Below are positions 1 through 9,254 of a stretch of 64,000 bases of DNA, one piece after another. The notes beneath the pieces were generated by a model, which was not told the DNA's origin, did no database searches, and worked only from the letters and a program-made list of their open reading frames with translations. The position numbers were made by a program, and so were the translations under genes. The stretch's first letter is position 1. Each line of letters opens with the position of its first letter. This DNA comes from Prionace glauca (lineage: Eukaryota; Chordata; Chondrichthyes; Carcharhiniformes; Carcharhinidae): the NCBI GenBank assembly GCA_037974335.1, contig CM075740.1:12421071-12485070 (forward strand), in the 5' to 3' direction.

Positions 1-167
1 ACAGTAATCCTGACGTCCGCACATTTACAGTAGAGAGGCTGATTCCATCCAGCAACCTGTAAGCCAGTTCCAGCTAGCAGACTCGAGGCATGAGTGCAGA
101 CATCTTAATGGAGTCAGTTAAAGTCATATTTTCACTGAATGAAGACGAAACATTCCCCAGAATAAAT

Positions 168-428
168 TCTCACTGTGGCTCAGTGTTTAGCCTAAGAGCG
201 CCAGGGACCCGGGTCAATAATTGTGCGGAATTTGCACGTTCTCTCCGTGTTTGCCTGGGTTTCGTCGGGTGCTCCAATTTCCCAAAGATGTGCTGGTTCG
301 ATGCATTGGCCTTTCTAAGTTCTACCTCAGTGTACTCGAATAGGCACCGTAGTAAGGCAACTAATGGATTTGCGGAGTGACTTCATTGCAGTGTTAATGT
401 AAGCCTATTGTGACACTAATAAATAAAC
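168..428 (+). mobile_element. tRNA-headed SINE, old copy
   Basis: The start resembles a tRNA-type pol III promoter: an A-box-like GTGGCTCAGTGTTTAGC and a decayed B box near 210. The body resembles the HE1-type elasmobranch SINE body. The tail, ending in AATAAATAAACTT, matches the tail of the - strand SINEs in the J-C introns, so they are the same family. This copy has lost 8 bp that the unit 2 copy keeps. Confidence 0.75.
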
Positions 429-1100
429 TTAAACAATCCGATACAGTGTGGTAACTATAAGCTGACAGTCACTTATAAATCTGTTGAATTGGATGTTGTT
501 CAGGGAGAGGAAAGTCCTGAATTTGTTCAGATGTCGTAAGTAATTTATTTTCTGCGTATACTGTGTCGGTGAATTAATAGTTCCTATACATCACTGTCTT
601 ACATCATTACAGTCCTATTAGTGTGTATAAGTCGATTTATTATAGTAAATAGTCTTTAATAGTGCTGTACTCCGAATGGGCTGTCCACTGTTCTCGTTGG
701 GTCGTGCACATTATTCCTCACACCGTTCCTGGAAACACATTTATACACACCCATTTCCCACTGGTTAGGTTGGGACATCCTCTCAGATAACATCAGCCAG
801 GTTCCTGACAACTGCAATCAGCTCCAAACTGATGAATTTTCAAGAACTTCTGTTATTTCACCATTAGGCTCTCTGCTTACACTACTATTTACAGCTTCCT
901 GAATGAGGTTTGTATCGGCTTTTAATGACGGGCGAATTTGTACTTCTTAATTTACTGTCTGTAAGAATAGTGTAATGCAATTGGCTCTTTACAATGTTTG
1001 GCGACATCACAGCAATGCACATCTAAATTTTTAAAGAATTATTCCGCAGAGGATCCGGTTGGCTGTCGTGCCGCTGACCACTATTGAATCTGCAGATTTA
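429..1100. other. Spacer, no gene seen
   Basis: Part of the once-per-unit spacer, repeated only at about 41,141-41,812. It is AT-rich with stops in all frames. I see no gene, RNA or element. Confidence 0.5.
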
Positions 1101-1123
1101 ACGTTTACCACTGCAGGTTTCGG

Positions 1124-1306
1124 GTCTTCATATCCCTGCTGCCGGATTCAGCTGTCCACGGAGACAGGCACCAGGATTATAGGCGAGTCGCAGAAGTGAC
1201 AGCCCGATTGAAGTCATCATTTGACGGAACGGCCGTTGAAATCCCTTCAGTCCTCCGCGGGGCGCTTTCCAAAGTTCTAAATGAATTTAAAGGATTTAAA
1301 AAATAA
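1124..1306 (+). other. Unidentified reading-frame remnant, copy A
   Basis: An open frame of about 60 codons ending in TAA at 1,304-1,306 follows a CACTGCAG that could be a splice acceptor. The same frame is open at 16,981, 41,836 and 56,975, with substitutions but no stop or shift. Visible patches include HGDRHQ, TARLKSSF and LSKVLNEF. I do not recognise the family. It may be the last exon of a lost gene; with such a short frame, openness could be chance. Confidence 0.3.
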
Positions 1307-1539
1307 TGTTAAACATCTCAGTTGCTTTCATGGGTCTGCACACCTTTAACTTGATTTAAATAACGCGAAAAGCGTTGAATTTAACCATAAAATACTGACA
1401 GTTAAATAAATGGGGAAGGACATTTTGGAGAATTGTTGGCCAAGCAGAAGTGAATCATTTGATTGACTTCAGAACCTGTTGCCTCGCAGAATGTGAATCA
1501 GAATAAATTGTTTCATAATGTAATGGATACAGATCTCAA

Positions 1540-2860
1540 AATTCGGCTTTGTGAACTTGAAACGAAGCATCGCCGCGTCTTCGGTAATGGAAGGTTGAAG
1601 TCGTCCAAGAAAAATCAACATCTTAGCCTGGAAAGAAATTGACAGGCAGTGATTGAAAGTAGAAGCGTGCCATTTATTCACAGGAGAACAAGTGCCGTAA
1701 AACTATCAATGATTTGGGCGTTCTGCCAGGACATGGATATGAATCCACGATATTTGAACAAAAAAATCTCAGTTTGATTGTAGAAAGTTAAAAGGCAATT
1801 GGATGTGCATGTTTCCTCATTTCGTAAGTGCCGAAAAATCCAGTTGTTTGAAGATAGTGCCGCCCTTGACATCAACTGTAATCTCCACCTTCGTTGGCAC
1901 AATGTGGACGTTTCAGTTTGTTTCTTTATCATTACGTTTGTCTCCATTAACTGTACAAGGGGTTTCAGAAGACAAGTTAGCAAGAAAATAAGGTTTTTTT
2001 CATTTATTGAGAAAATGGTTACCCATAATGCCTGGAGGCACTCAATGAACTGGGCGGTGTCGCCTTCGTGTCTGACCTCACTGAGGTGCCTAGGTAACTA
2101 TTGGGAACCAGTAACGTGAGAGGAACCAGGGCTCAGACTAATGCTGGAACGTACAAACGATACGTCACTGACTGAGTGTTTGAACCATGTAAGAGAATGG
2201 AATATTTATTCATGTCACAAATATTTATAAACATTCCATTCTGACGGGTTCAGAGGTGTCCTTTGGCAGATAAGCTGGCGGTGTTGTGAGTGCCGTAAGA
2301 AATTCAATGCCTTGGAATTTGAGCCTTGGCATGTATATGAATCCATTGCTGTTCGTTATGCAATTTAAATCTTAGGTTACGAGGACACGTGATTTGAACT
2401 GTTCCTCATTTAAGATGTGGCAAATTTCCGTGGTTTTGAGATGGTGCTGACTTCTCACCAAATGTTGTGTCTAATTTTTATCCTCAGAGTGGAATTTTCC
2501 GTTTGCTTTAGTATGGTCAAAGCTGTCTCGAGTAACTGTAAAAAATGTATCAACATTTACTTTCAGAAGGAACGGTTGCCCATAATGTCAGGGGGCACCG
2601 TTTGCCCAGGGGCTGTGTTATTCTCCTGAATGACCGCATTGAATACCAGGAATTTGTCCGGTAACTGTGGGGGGAGAGGGCGGGGATCATTCACCCTCAA
2701 GACGCCAGTGTTCATTCTAGTGTTATAATGCACAAACGGGATATCACTAACTGAATGTTTAAACTGTGTCTGAGGACGAACGTTCACTTCATCGATGAAT
2801 AATTGCAAATATTTTCCTCTGCTGGATTCACAGTTGTCCTTGGACATACCAGTAGGTCAT
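1540..2860 (+). repeat. Ancient direct repeat, period about 550-580 bp
   Basis: Two degraded copies lie side by side. A stretch at 2,024 (GTTACCCATAATG) matches 2,575 (GTTGCCCATAATG). A stretch at 2,137 matches 2,718, and one at 2,217 matches 2,797, in the same order. Identity is perhaps 65-75 percent. Most of it is missing from half-unit B. Nothing codes convincingly apart from the frame that starts near its right end. Confidence 0.5.
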
Positions 2861-3199
2861 GGTGGTGAGTCAGTGGAAGAGGTGCTCCTTGGGGAACAGG
2901 GAAGAGAGTTTCAGAGGAACGAGATGTCGAAACTGTGCTGGTGGAGGAGAAACAGCATCATCGAATGGAATAGAGGGATGTACAACCTGTGTGTGAAGGC
3001 AGGTGTAACGGTGCAGAGAGTCGTGTTCATTTTAAACATCCAAGTTCCTGAAAATGGGGCAATGTGTAAATACCAGGTCACGACTTTGAGGAACGCTGAT
3101 GCCATGGCTTCAGTGGAAGAAAGTGCCACACCGCAGTCCAAACAGAAGGTGGCGAAGGTGCTGCAAATTTGCAAGTCCATGTTCCGGGGAATTCATTGA
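2795..3199 (+). CDS. Unidentified conserved reading frame, copy A (134 codons)
   Basis: The frame contains the patches GESVEEVLLGEQGREFQRN, KAGVTVQ and NIQVPENGAMCKYQVTTLRN. I do not recognise the product, and there is no signal peptide, membrane segment or known motif. Four copies exist (also 17,528, 43,507 and 57,523). The A/B copies are about 95 percent identical from 2,830 to 3,200, while the sequence just upstream is nearer 80-85 percent, which suggests constraint or conversion. No promoter or splice frame ties it to the Ig gene. It may be an exon of an unrelated gene, a relic, or part of a repeat. Confidence 0.35.
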   Translation: MNNCKYFPLLDSQLSLDIPVGHGGESVEEVLLGEQGREFQRNEMSKLCWWRRNSIIEWNRGMYNLCVKAGVTVQRVVFILNIQVPENGAMCKYQVTTLRNADAMASVEESATPQSKQKVAKVLQICKSMFRGIH

Positions 3200-3289
3200 C
3201 ATGTGGGAAATGCAAGACCCAATTTGAGAAATCAGAAAGGTCATCAGAATCAGTGGCCGGGAACTTCCTGCCCGAATGCGAGTTAAAGT

Positions 3290-3344
3290 CGATCGTGCCC
3301 CGCACATGCGCGTCGGAACAACACGCAAGTTCCGGCGCATGCGC
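3290..3344. promoter_or_regulatory. CpG-rich patch with paired NRF1-like sites
   Basis: A perfect palindromic core GCGCATGCGC lies at 3,335-3,344, with a half-like GCACATGCGCG about 35 bp before it, in otherwise AT-rich DNA. The pair is kept in all four half-units (cores at 18,097, 44,047 and 58,092). NRF1 binds this motif in CpG-type promoters. No gene start next to it can be proven. Confidence 0.4.
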
Positions 3345-3829
3345 GGTCAAGGAGCACCAGTTTTGTACCTCTGATTGAGGTTTGCAAAGCTTCCGATATT
3401 GAAGCGTTGAGCTGCAATTGTGCCAAAACCTCCGTCACCTGCGCTGATGTTGTTAGTTTTTGCCCATATTTATTTGCACACTTATTCTTTGGTTTAGCTG
3501 CACCGAGGAGAGGCAGCAGACATTCCATGGGTGATTTTTTTGCAAATTTAAAAAAGATATTTAGCATATTTGGAATACAAGGAAAGTAAGAGAAAGATCT
3601 TAAACATTTTGTCATGAGAATAATTCCAGTAATAAGTACGTTCTTATATAACGAAGCTAGAAAAAATTTCAGCATTTGGATGTTAGAATATACTTGCAAC
3701 ATTGTCTAACTCTATTGTAAGTGTCTGCCTGATTTAACGTTACAGGAGACAGAATCTGGAGGCATTTTCCACCACCGCTGTAAAGCTGATGCAGGAGTGA
3801 AAGAGTAAGTCTGTGTGTTAAATCCAAAA

Positions 3830-4185
3830 CTTCCCCCTTTTTTTCCCTTATCTCGCTCCCCAATTATCCCGCTCCCTCCTTCTTCCACTCCCTATTTTCT
3901 CCCTCCACTTTTCTCCGTCCTCCTTTTCCCCTCCTCCTTTTCCCCCTCCTGATTTCCTCCTCCCCAATTTTCCCCTCCTTACACTCACCTCTCCATTTCT
4001 CCCTCACCGTTCCCCTTCCCATTTTCCCCTCCCCATTTCCTCCTCTACTGCTCCCTCTATTTACTCTCTCTCTCAACCCTCCCCTTTTACCTCTCCCCTT
4101 ATCCCTTCTCCTTTCTCCTCCCCTCACACATCCCCTCCTTCATCGCCCCACCCTACTTCATATCCCTTCCTTACCTCCTCGTTTA
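3830..4185 (+). repeat. Pyrimidine-rich tract, copy A
   Basis: About 350 bp almost wholly C and T on the + strand, built from irregular repeats such as TCCCCTCCCCATTT. Reading frames in it are low-complexity artefacts. Such tracts can form triplex DNA and stall replication. It ends at TTTAGAGACAACAG in all four half-units. Confidence 0.85.
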
Positions 4186-5364
4186 GAGACAACAGAACTG
4201 TTGTGTGAACGTGTATAATATTTCTCTGAATGTTGATATAGAGATATGCATTTTGGAAGCAATCTGAAAAGATGAAGCAATTAAACAACTAAGATGAGTC
4301 AGCTACTCAAGTAAACTATTTAGTTAAACGTTAATGTCGTATCAAAGTTTTCTTCTATAACATTAGTTCTGTTGATAAATGCATCCCATTAAACTATGAG
4401 ATTCTACGAATATTTTATTGAACAAAATAAAACATTTAAACATGGATTATGCAAACGCTTTGCAGAAACACACAGAACAATTAATGATGAGAATTAGAAA
4501 TCAATTGAGCAAGGTAGAAGAAAGCTAATGATGAGCACATTTAGATGTTACAAGGCCCAAAATGTGAAATCTGCTTTGCTGAATCTCATGGAAATCTTGG
4601 TCTGAAAAGTTCTGATCTCTCAGTTTCCCAACGAAATGTACAGTTTCAGTGTTCTGCATTAAAACACAGGAACACTTATGAAACATTTACAATAATATAA
4701 TACAGAATAAAATTGTTTCTCACACTTAGCATATTATAAATTAAAACATATGAATACTTCTATCCACGCCATATATAAAGTTATATCTTAATATAATGCT
4801 GATTTAAAGGGTAGCTTCACAAATTTAGAACAAATAATCGAATCCGTTCATAAATTAAATAATACTCATCTTCAATCATTACAAAATAAAAATTAATTCT
4901 TAAGTGAGCCAATAACAACAGGATCAACTACATAAAATAAATACTTAAATATAAAAACGCTTCAATATTGTAGGAGCTTTTCAGAGACCAATGCATTATG
5001 CTTGCTTTTATGTAAGGCATTTCTTTTTATTAATTACAGCTCAGCAAATATAAAGAACTCACAGAAACGCTAATTGTGGTTGAAGACATTCTTTATTGTC
5101 GAGGCGTGTTCGACGTGGGTAGGAGAATTATTTGGGGAAGACCAAATTATTTAGAAATACATTGTTAGAAGTATTACCTACATTTTTCAGAAATCATCTG
5201 CCTACTCTGTTCGTCCTAACCAGATAAGCCAATCGTGTTAGTATGAATTATTTCGCCAGTATCATTCAACCCTCATGTAGCATAAAAATACATATGTCCA
5301 TAGAGTCTGGGCGCCCTTGCCCACTGTCTCCTAACATATATATAAGTCCATATATATAAGCCCT
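4186..5364. other. AT-rich stretch, no gene
   Basis: Strongly AT-rich, with stops in all frames. It is present in A and A' (44,895-46,060), but half-unit B has a CR1 here instead. Near 5,331-5,372 a short ATATATAAGTCC motif is repeated; unit 2 has fewer copies. I see nothing functional. Confidence 0.5.
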
Positions 5365-5532
5365 ATATATAAGTCCATAGAGTTCAAAAGTTCCTTTCCC
5401 ACTGTGTACTAAGGATTTTTTTTTCATGGGAAAATTGTATTATTCCATTCATTTGTCTGTCTGGGTTTGCTCGAACTATCTGAGGCCCATGCTGAAAAGA
5501 GAGTCTTTTTCTACTTCACTTAGTGACTTGTA
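5365..5532 (+). repeat. Segment inverted relative to half-unit B
   Basis: The reverse complement of this segment aligns to 21,552-21,720, while the sequence after it (TGTAATRTTTTCAA...) aligns directly to 21,722 onward. A local inversion of about 165 bp therefore separates A from B. The reading in A' (46,055-46,220) agrees with A. Confidence 0.75.
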
Positions 5533-5534
5533 AT

Positions 5535-6929
5535 GTTTTCAAGGAATTTGGTTCTTTTTACTCACCTATATCCCACCATGCCTTGGGGCAATGTGTAGTT
5601 GGCCAAGCTGTGCAGAATATTCAAAAAAATGTTTAAATTGTCTAACAGTGCTTATATGTATTTCTATGCAAACAGTATCTTTGTGGTTCGGTACTTTGTA
5701 ACTTTTCTGTACAATATCCACTCTAAATTAGTTTATCTTAATCTATTTGTTTTTTGGTCTCAAGTTACCCTAAAACCCTCGAACAAATATACCTTTATAA
5801 CAGCAGGGAAATCCTTCTGCTTTCAATGTAAAATTGCAAGTTCCAAAGTGGCCCTTGATGGACATTCCAAGTCTGCCGGCATCATTAGGGGGTGTGGTGA
5901 GGACTCTCCTGCCTCACGCTGGTTCTTGGGGAAACGGTTTCGCAGCGGGAGGATGCACTTCCATTGAAAATTCGGACACAATTTCCCAGACCAAGTCAGC
6001 GCCGAAAAATACCTTGACCCATAAATTCCAATGGCCAATGTACGATCGGCTAAAAATAGAAACAAATTGCATCCTCAGGTCTCTTGACGAACTGCGCCGA
6101 AACTACCGATGTATGCAACAGGCTGGAACACACAACAAAGTCTTCTGACCAGGCCCCAGCGTATCGCAAGAGAGACGCTTCCTTATGACGCGGCCAGCAC
6201 GGGAACGCCCTTTGAGGTCCGCGTTCCAAAAGGCAGTTTTGCACTGAAAACTGGTTCCTGCTCTCAGAAAAATACGTATTTATATTTGCATTTCAATTTT
6301 TTTTACGATTTCTTTTAAGTAGTTCATACGGCTCACTCCAACCGTATTTTGTTAAATTTATTTCAATTATTGAATGTGAGTATTATTTAATATGTATAAA
6401 TGAACAAATGTTTTATTGGTTTCAAGTTGTGAAAGTATTATTTAGAGTCGTAGAATCATAGCGGTGAATTTTCCCTTTCTTCCCGGCACAGGAATCTTAA
6501 TGTTTGAGGGGTGGAGATTGGAAAGACTGGTTCATCTCTGGCAGGATTTTCCAGTTTCGGGTAGGGCACAGCCGCATAATTCCGCCCACAGAAACTGCAC
6601 TGATTCAATAAACATGGCTGAATGATTTAGTACTTATTGTTCCCTTGCACAGAAGAACATTGAATTTAAGGAATGGGGCTGATCATTTTCATTGCTAGGG
6701 TGGTCGATAGTTCCATACTGGTAATTGTTTAAACCAGATGTTTTACCTTACTGCCTTAAGGTCGTGTGTCCTTTATTCCTTGTCAAGTTTGACTGCGATG
6801 CTAAAATCAAGTCATGTGATGCGTTTCTGTCCCAGAGTTCAGCACAGCACCAGGTTGGGTTGACAAACTTCGACTGTGTGCACACTAATCTAAAACTAAG
6901 AATTCAAGTGCAATTTCCCTACAACTGTG
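5535..6929. other. Upstream flank of gene A, no gene
   Basis: Collinear with 21,722-22,762 and then 27,866-28,196 in half-unit B, and with 46,220-47,620 in A'. Short frames occur on both strands, but none keeps its reading frame in B. No element is recognised. Confidence 0.5.
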
Positions 6930-7512
6930 ATGGTGAGGCTACACATGGTGCATTGTGTGCAGTTTTGGTGTCCATATCTGAGGAAGGGTGTCCTTGCTAT
7001 AGACGGTGTAAAGCGAAGGTTTACCAGGATGATTCCTGGGAGGGAAAGTCTGTCGTACGGGGACAGACTAAGTCGGTTAGGATTATAGTCACTGAATTTG
7101 GAAGAATGAGAATGAATCTCAAGGAAAGTTATGAAATTCTAACAGAGTTAGGCAGGGTAGATTCAGAATGAATGTTCTCAGTGGTGGGGGAATCCAGAAC
7201 TACGGGGTCTAAGTTTGAGGATAAGGGGTAAACCTTTTAGAATTGAGGTGAGGAGAACGTTCTTCACACAGAGGGTGGTGAATACGTGGAATTCACTATC
7301 ATGGAATGTAATTGAGGCCAAAATGTTCTCTGATTTTAAGAATGTATTTGATGTAGCTCTTGCGGCTAAAGGGATCCACGGATATGGGGGGAATGGGCAT
7401 CCATTCAGGATTCAACAAGATATTGAATTGGATGATTAGGTCTGGTCAGAATGAATGGTGGAACAGGCATGAAGGGCCCAATGGCACACTCCTGCTCATT
7501 GTCTCTATGTTT
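6930..7512 (+). mobile_element. Old 5'-truncated CR1-like LINE, 3' part
   Basis: The text TGTGTGCAGTTTTGG, AAGGTTTACCAGGATGATTCC, TTTAGAA...GATCTC and GAGGTGAGGAGAA...TTCTTCAC follows the C-terminal coding end of CR1-clade ORF2 (EYCVQFW, RRFTRM, RGDLIE, NFFTQRVVN). It ends in a CTCCTGCTC...TCTATGTTT tail. Many indels make it a fossil. The B copy is at 28,197-28,769; A' has lost it by deletion. Confidence 0.8.
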
Positions 7513-8149
7513 CCTGATACCTCGACTCTCGACACTCTGTCGACCACTCCAAGGCAAATACTCACAGCTTCAGGTGGCAGACTGAGGTTTCAGTATTTTC
7601 TTGTTTTAAGTTGTGCTTCTAATCTTTAGCTAAAGTTATGCTTCCCTTTCATTGTTCAGAGTTTGTGTTCCGTTCAGCTCTTTGTGTTATTCATTGAAAA
7701 TTTAGAATGGTATTTTTCTCTCTAATGTCTGAGCTTAATTCAACTCTGTCGTGCCTGTTCTGTAGTTGCTGTAGTCATTGTAACATATCGACAATAACAT
7801 TATCAACTTAAATTTAATTAATGAAGTTGCAAAACGTTAAACATTTCAAAACATCGCGAATTAACACAATGTTGCCGTCATATTGAAGAACTAACATCTT
7901 TTCAACGAGCTTTTGATGATAAAATAAATGCTGGAAAATACACTTTGTTGTCTCATTTGTCATCACCTCCTCTGTACGATTTGACCTCCCTTTCCCAATC
8001 TTCCATATTTCAATAAACTAATCTTTAATTCATTAAAAATTCAAAGAGTGGTGACCTCATTTACTCAGACTCTGATAGTAGGGCAACACAGTGTCCGAGG
8101 AATTAATGAAACTATATCTTTCCTTCATGTTCTGGCAAATTGTTTATCT
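7513..8149. other. Flank of gene A, no gene
   Basis: AT-rich DNA collinear with 28,770-29,290 and 47,665-48,210. No coding, RNA or element signal is seen. Confidence 0.45.
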
Positions 8150-8440
8150 CAGGTGTGCACTGTGACACTGCTGCCTCAAAGCGCCAGGGACCCGGGTTCA
8201 ATTGTAGACTCGGGTCACTATCAGTGTGAAGTTTTCATATTCCCCCGTGTCTGTTTGTGTTTTCGCTTGGTCTCCCTTCAAACTCTAAAAATGTGCAGTT
8301 TAACTTGATGGATCATGCAAAATTATCCGTGACTGTCAGCACGACTAGCAGGGGTTACTGCGCCTGGGTGGAATTGTCGGCGCAAATTCGAAGGGCCAAA
8401 TGGCCTCGTCCACATTGAGGAATTGTATGATTTCTCCACC
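8150..8440 (+). mobile_element. HE1-type SINE, old copy
   Basis: The order is that of the elasmobranch tRNA-derived SINE: CTGCTGCCTCAAAGCGCCAGGGACCC, a B-box-like GGGTTCAATTG, CGGGTCACTATCAGTGTG, a TTTTCGCTTGGTCTCC body and a tail with CGAAGGGCCAAATGGCC. It is decayed and has no visible target repeat. Orthologues are at 29,291 and 48,211. Confidence 0.8.
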
Positions 8441-8732
8441 GTGCCCAGGTCTTATACAACTACAGCAAGATTGTCTTATTCCTGTACTCTAACCCATTTA
8501 CAGGAAGATAAATCTTATAATTTGCCTACTTGAGTCTATGTACTTGTTGTACACTGCAGTCTCACTGAACATCGATATTTACAGGACCCGCTATTTACCG
8601 GAATACATTTGGAAGTAGCCATGATAATGGTAAGCTTTTCAAGACATTGGAAGGTTCAGTTCAACAAATTCAAAGACAGAATAGAACAAGAAAATATTAG
8701 AAATACTCAGCACAGCCTCTGTGGAGAAGAGT

Positions 8733-8857
8733 GGCTCACCTGATGAAGGAGCAGCGCTCCGAAAGCTGGTGATGCCAAATAAACCTGTTTGACTTTAACC
8801 TGGTGTTGTGAGACTTCTTACTTTTCCCACCCCAGTCCAACAACGGCATCTCCACAT
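8733..8857 (+). mobile_element. Short interspersed repeat upstream of gene A
   Basis: Runs from CTCACCTGATGAAGGAGCAG through GACTTTAACCTGGTG to CATCTCCACAT. The same sequence sits at 29,879 and 48,794 at the same distance from the Ig promoter, and an inverted copy is at 40,284. I recognise it as a common elasmobranch interspersed repeat but cannot give its family name. Confidence 0.75.
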
Positions 8858-9078
8858 TTGTGGAGAAGGAAAGAGTTTACGTTTCAGATCGATGTCCTTT
8901 CGTGAAACAAACTTTAGAAATGCTTTGCAGTTTTAGTCAAGTTTAATTATTGAAAGAAAATAAAGTTTTAGCTCTGGGGCGAAAAACTAGCTGCTTTAAC
9001 AATCACTAAAAAGTAGCAGATAACAGTCACCGTCACAGGGTTTAGGAGTCAATCTGATTGGTTGAGATGAAAAGACGA

Positions 9079-9128
9079 ATTTGCATTCCAACACAAGGTA
9101 ACACCTTCCTGGTGACAGGGGTTATTAA
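9079..9128 (+). promoter_or_regulatory. Light-chain promoter A: octamer plus TATA-like box
   Basis: The canonical Ig octamer ATTTGCAT is at 9,079-9,086 and TATTAA at 9,123-9,128, followed by the ATG at 9,206. An inverted CCAAT (GATTGG) precedes the octamer. Order, spacing and sequence are kept in all three clusters, including the more diverged B. Oct-1/Oct-2 binding at this octamer is general knowledge of Ig promoters. Confidence 0.9.
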
Positions 9129-9205
9129 GAGGGAGAGAGATTCAGACAGTTAGCCCATCTTGTCAAATAACTGGCAGAACTCGCTACCTCAGCAAACTTT
9201 TCACA

Positions 9206-9254
9206 ATGGCTGACTGTGTCCATGCGATCATTGTGTTCATTTTGAGCCTGGCAT
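9206..9254 (+). CDS. Leader exon, gene A
   Basis: ATG at 9,206 begins a hydrophobic signal peptide (MADCVHAIIVFILSLA). The exon ends in T before GTGAGT, so the next codon is completed by TT of the V exon. Cleavage is likely after FSNA. No earlier in-frame ATG lies between the TATA-like box and this start. Confidence 0.93.

Noticed and set aside
1799-2119. 106-codon frame identical in both units
   Set aside because: Identity only reflects the recent 40-kb duplication. The counterpart is missing from half-unit B and the frame has no recognisable features.
6725-7171. 148-codon frame upstream of gene A
   Set aside because: It runs from unique DNA into the old CR1 fragment; B breaks it and A' ends it early.
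8087-8093. CACAGTG as a recombination-signal heptamer
   Set aside because: No ACAAAAACC-like nonamer at 12 or 23 bp, and no V or J coding end beside it. Chance match.
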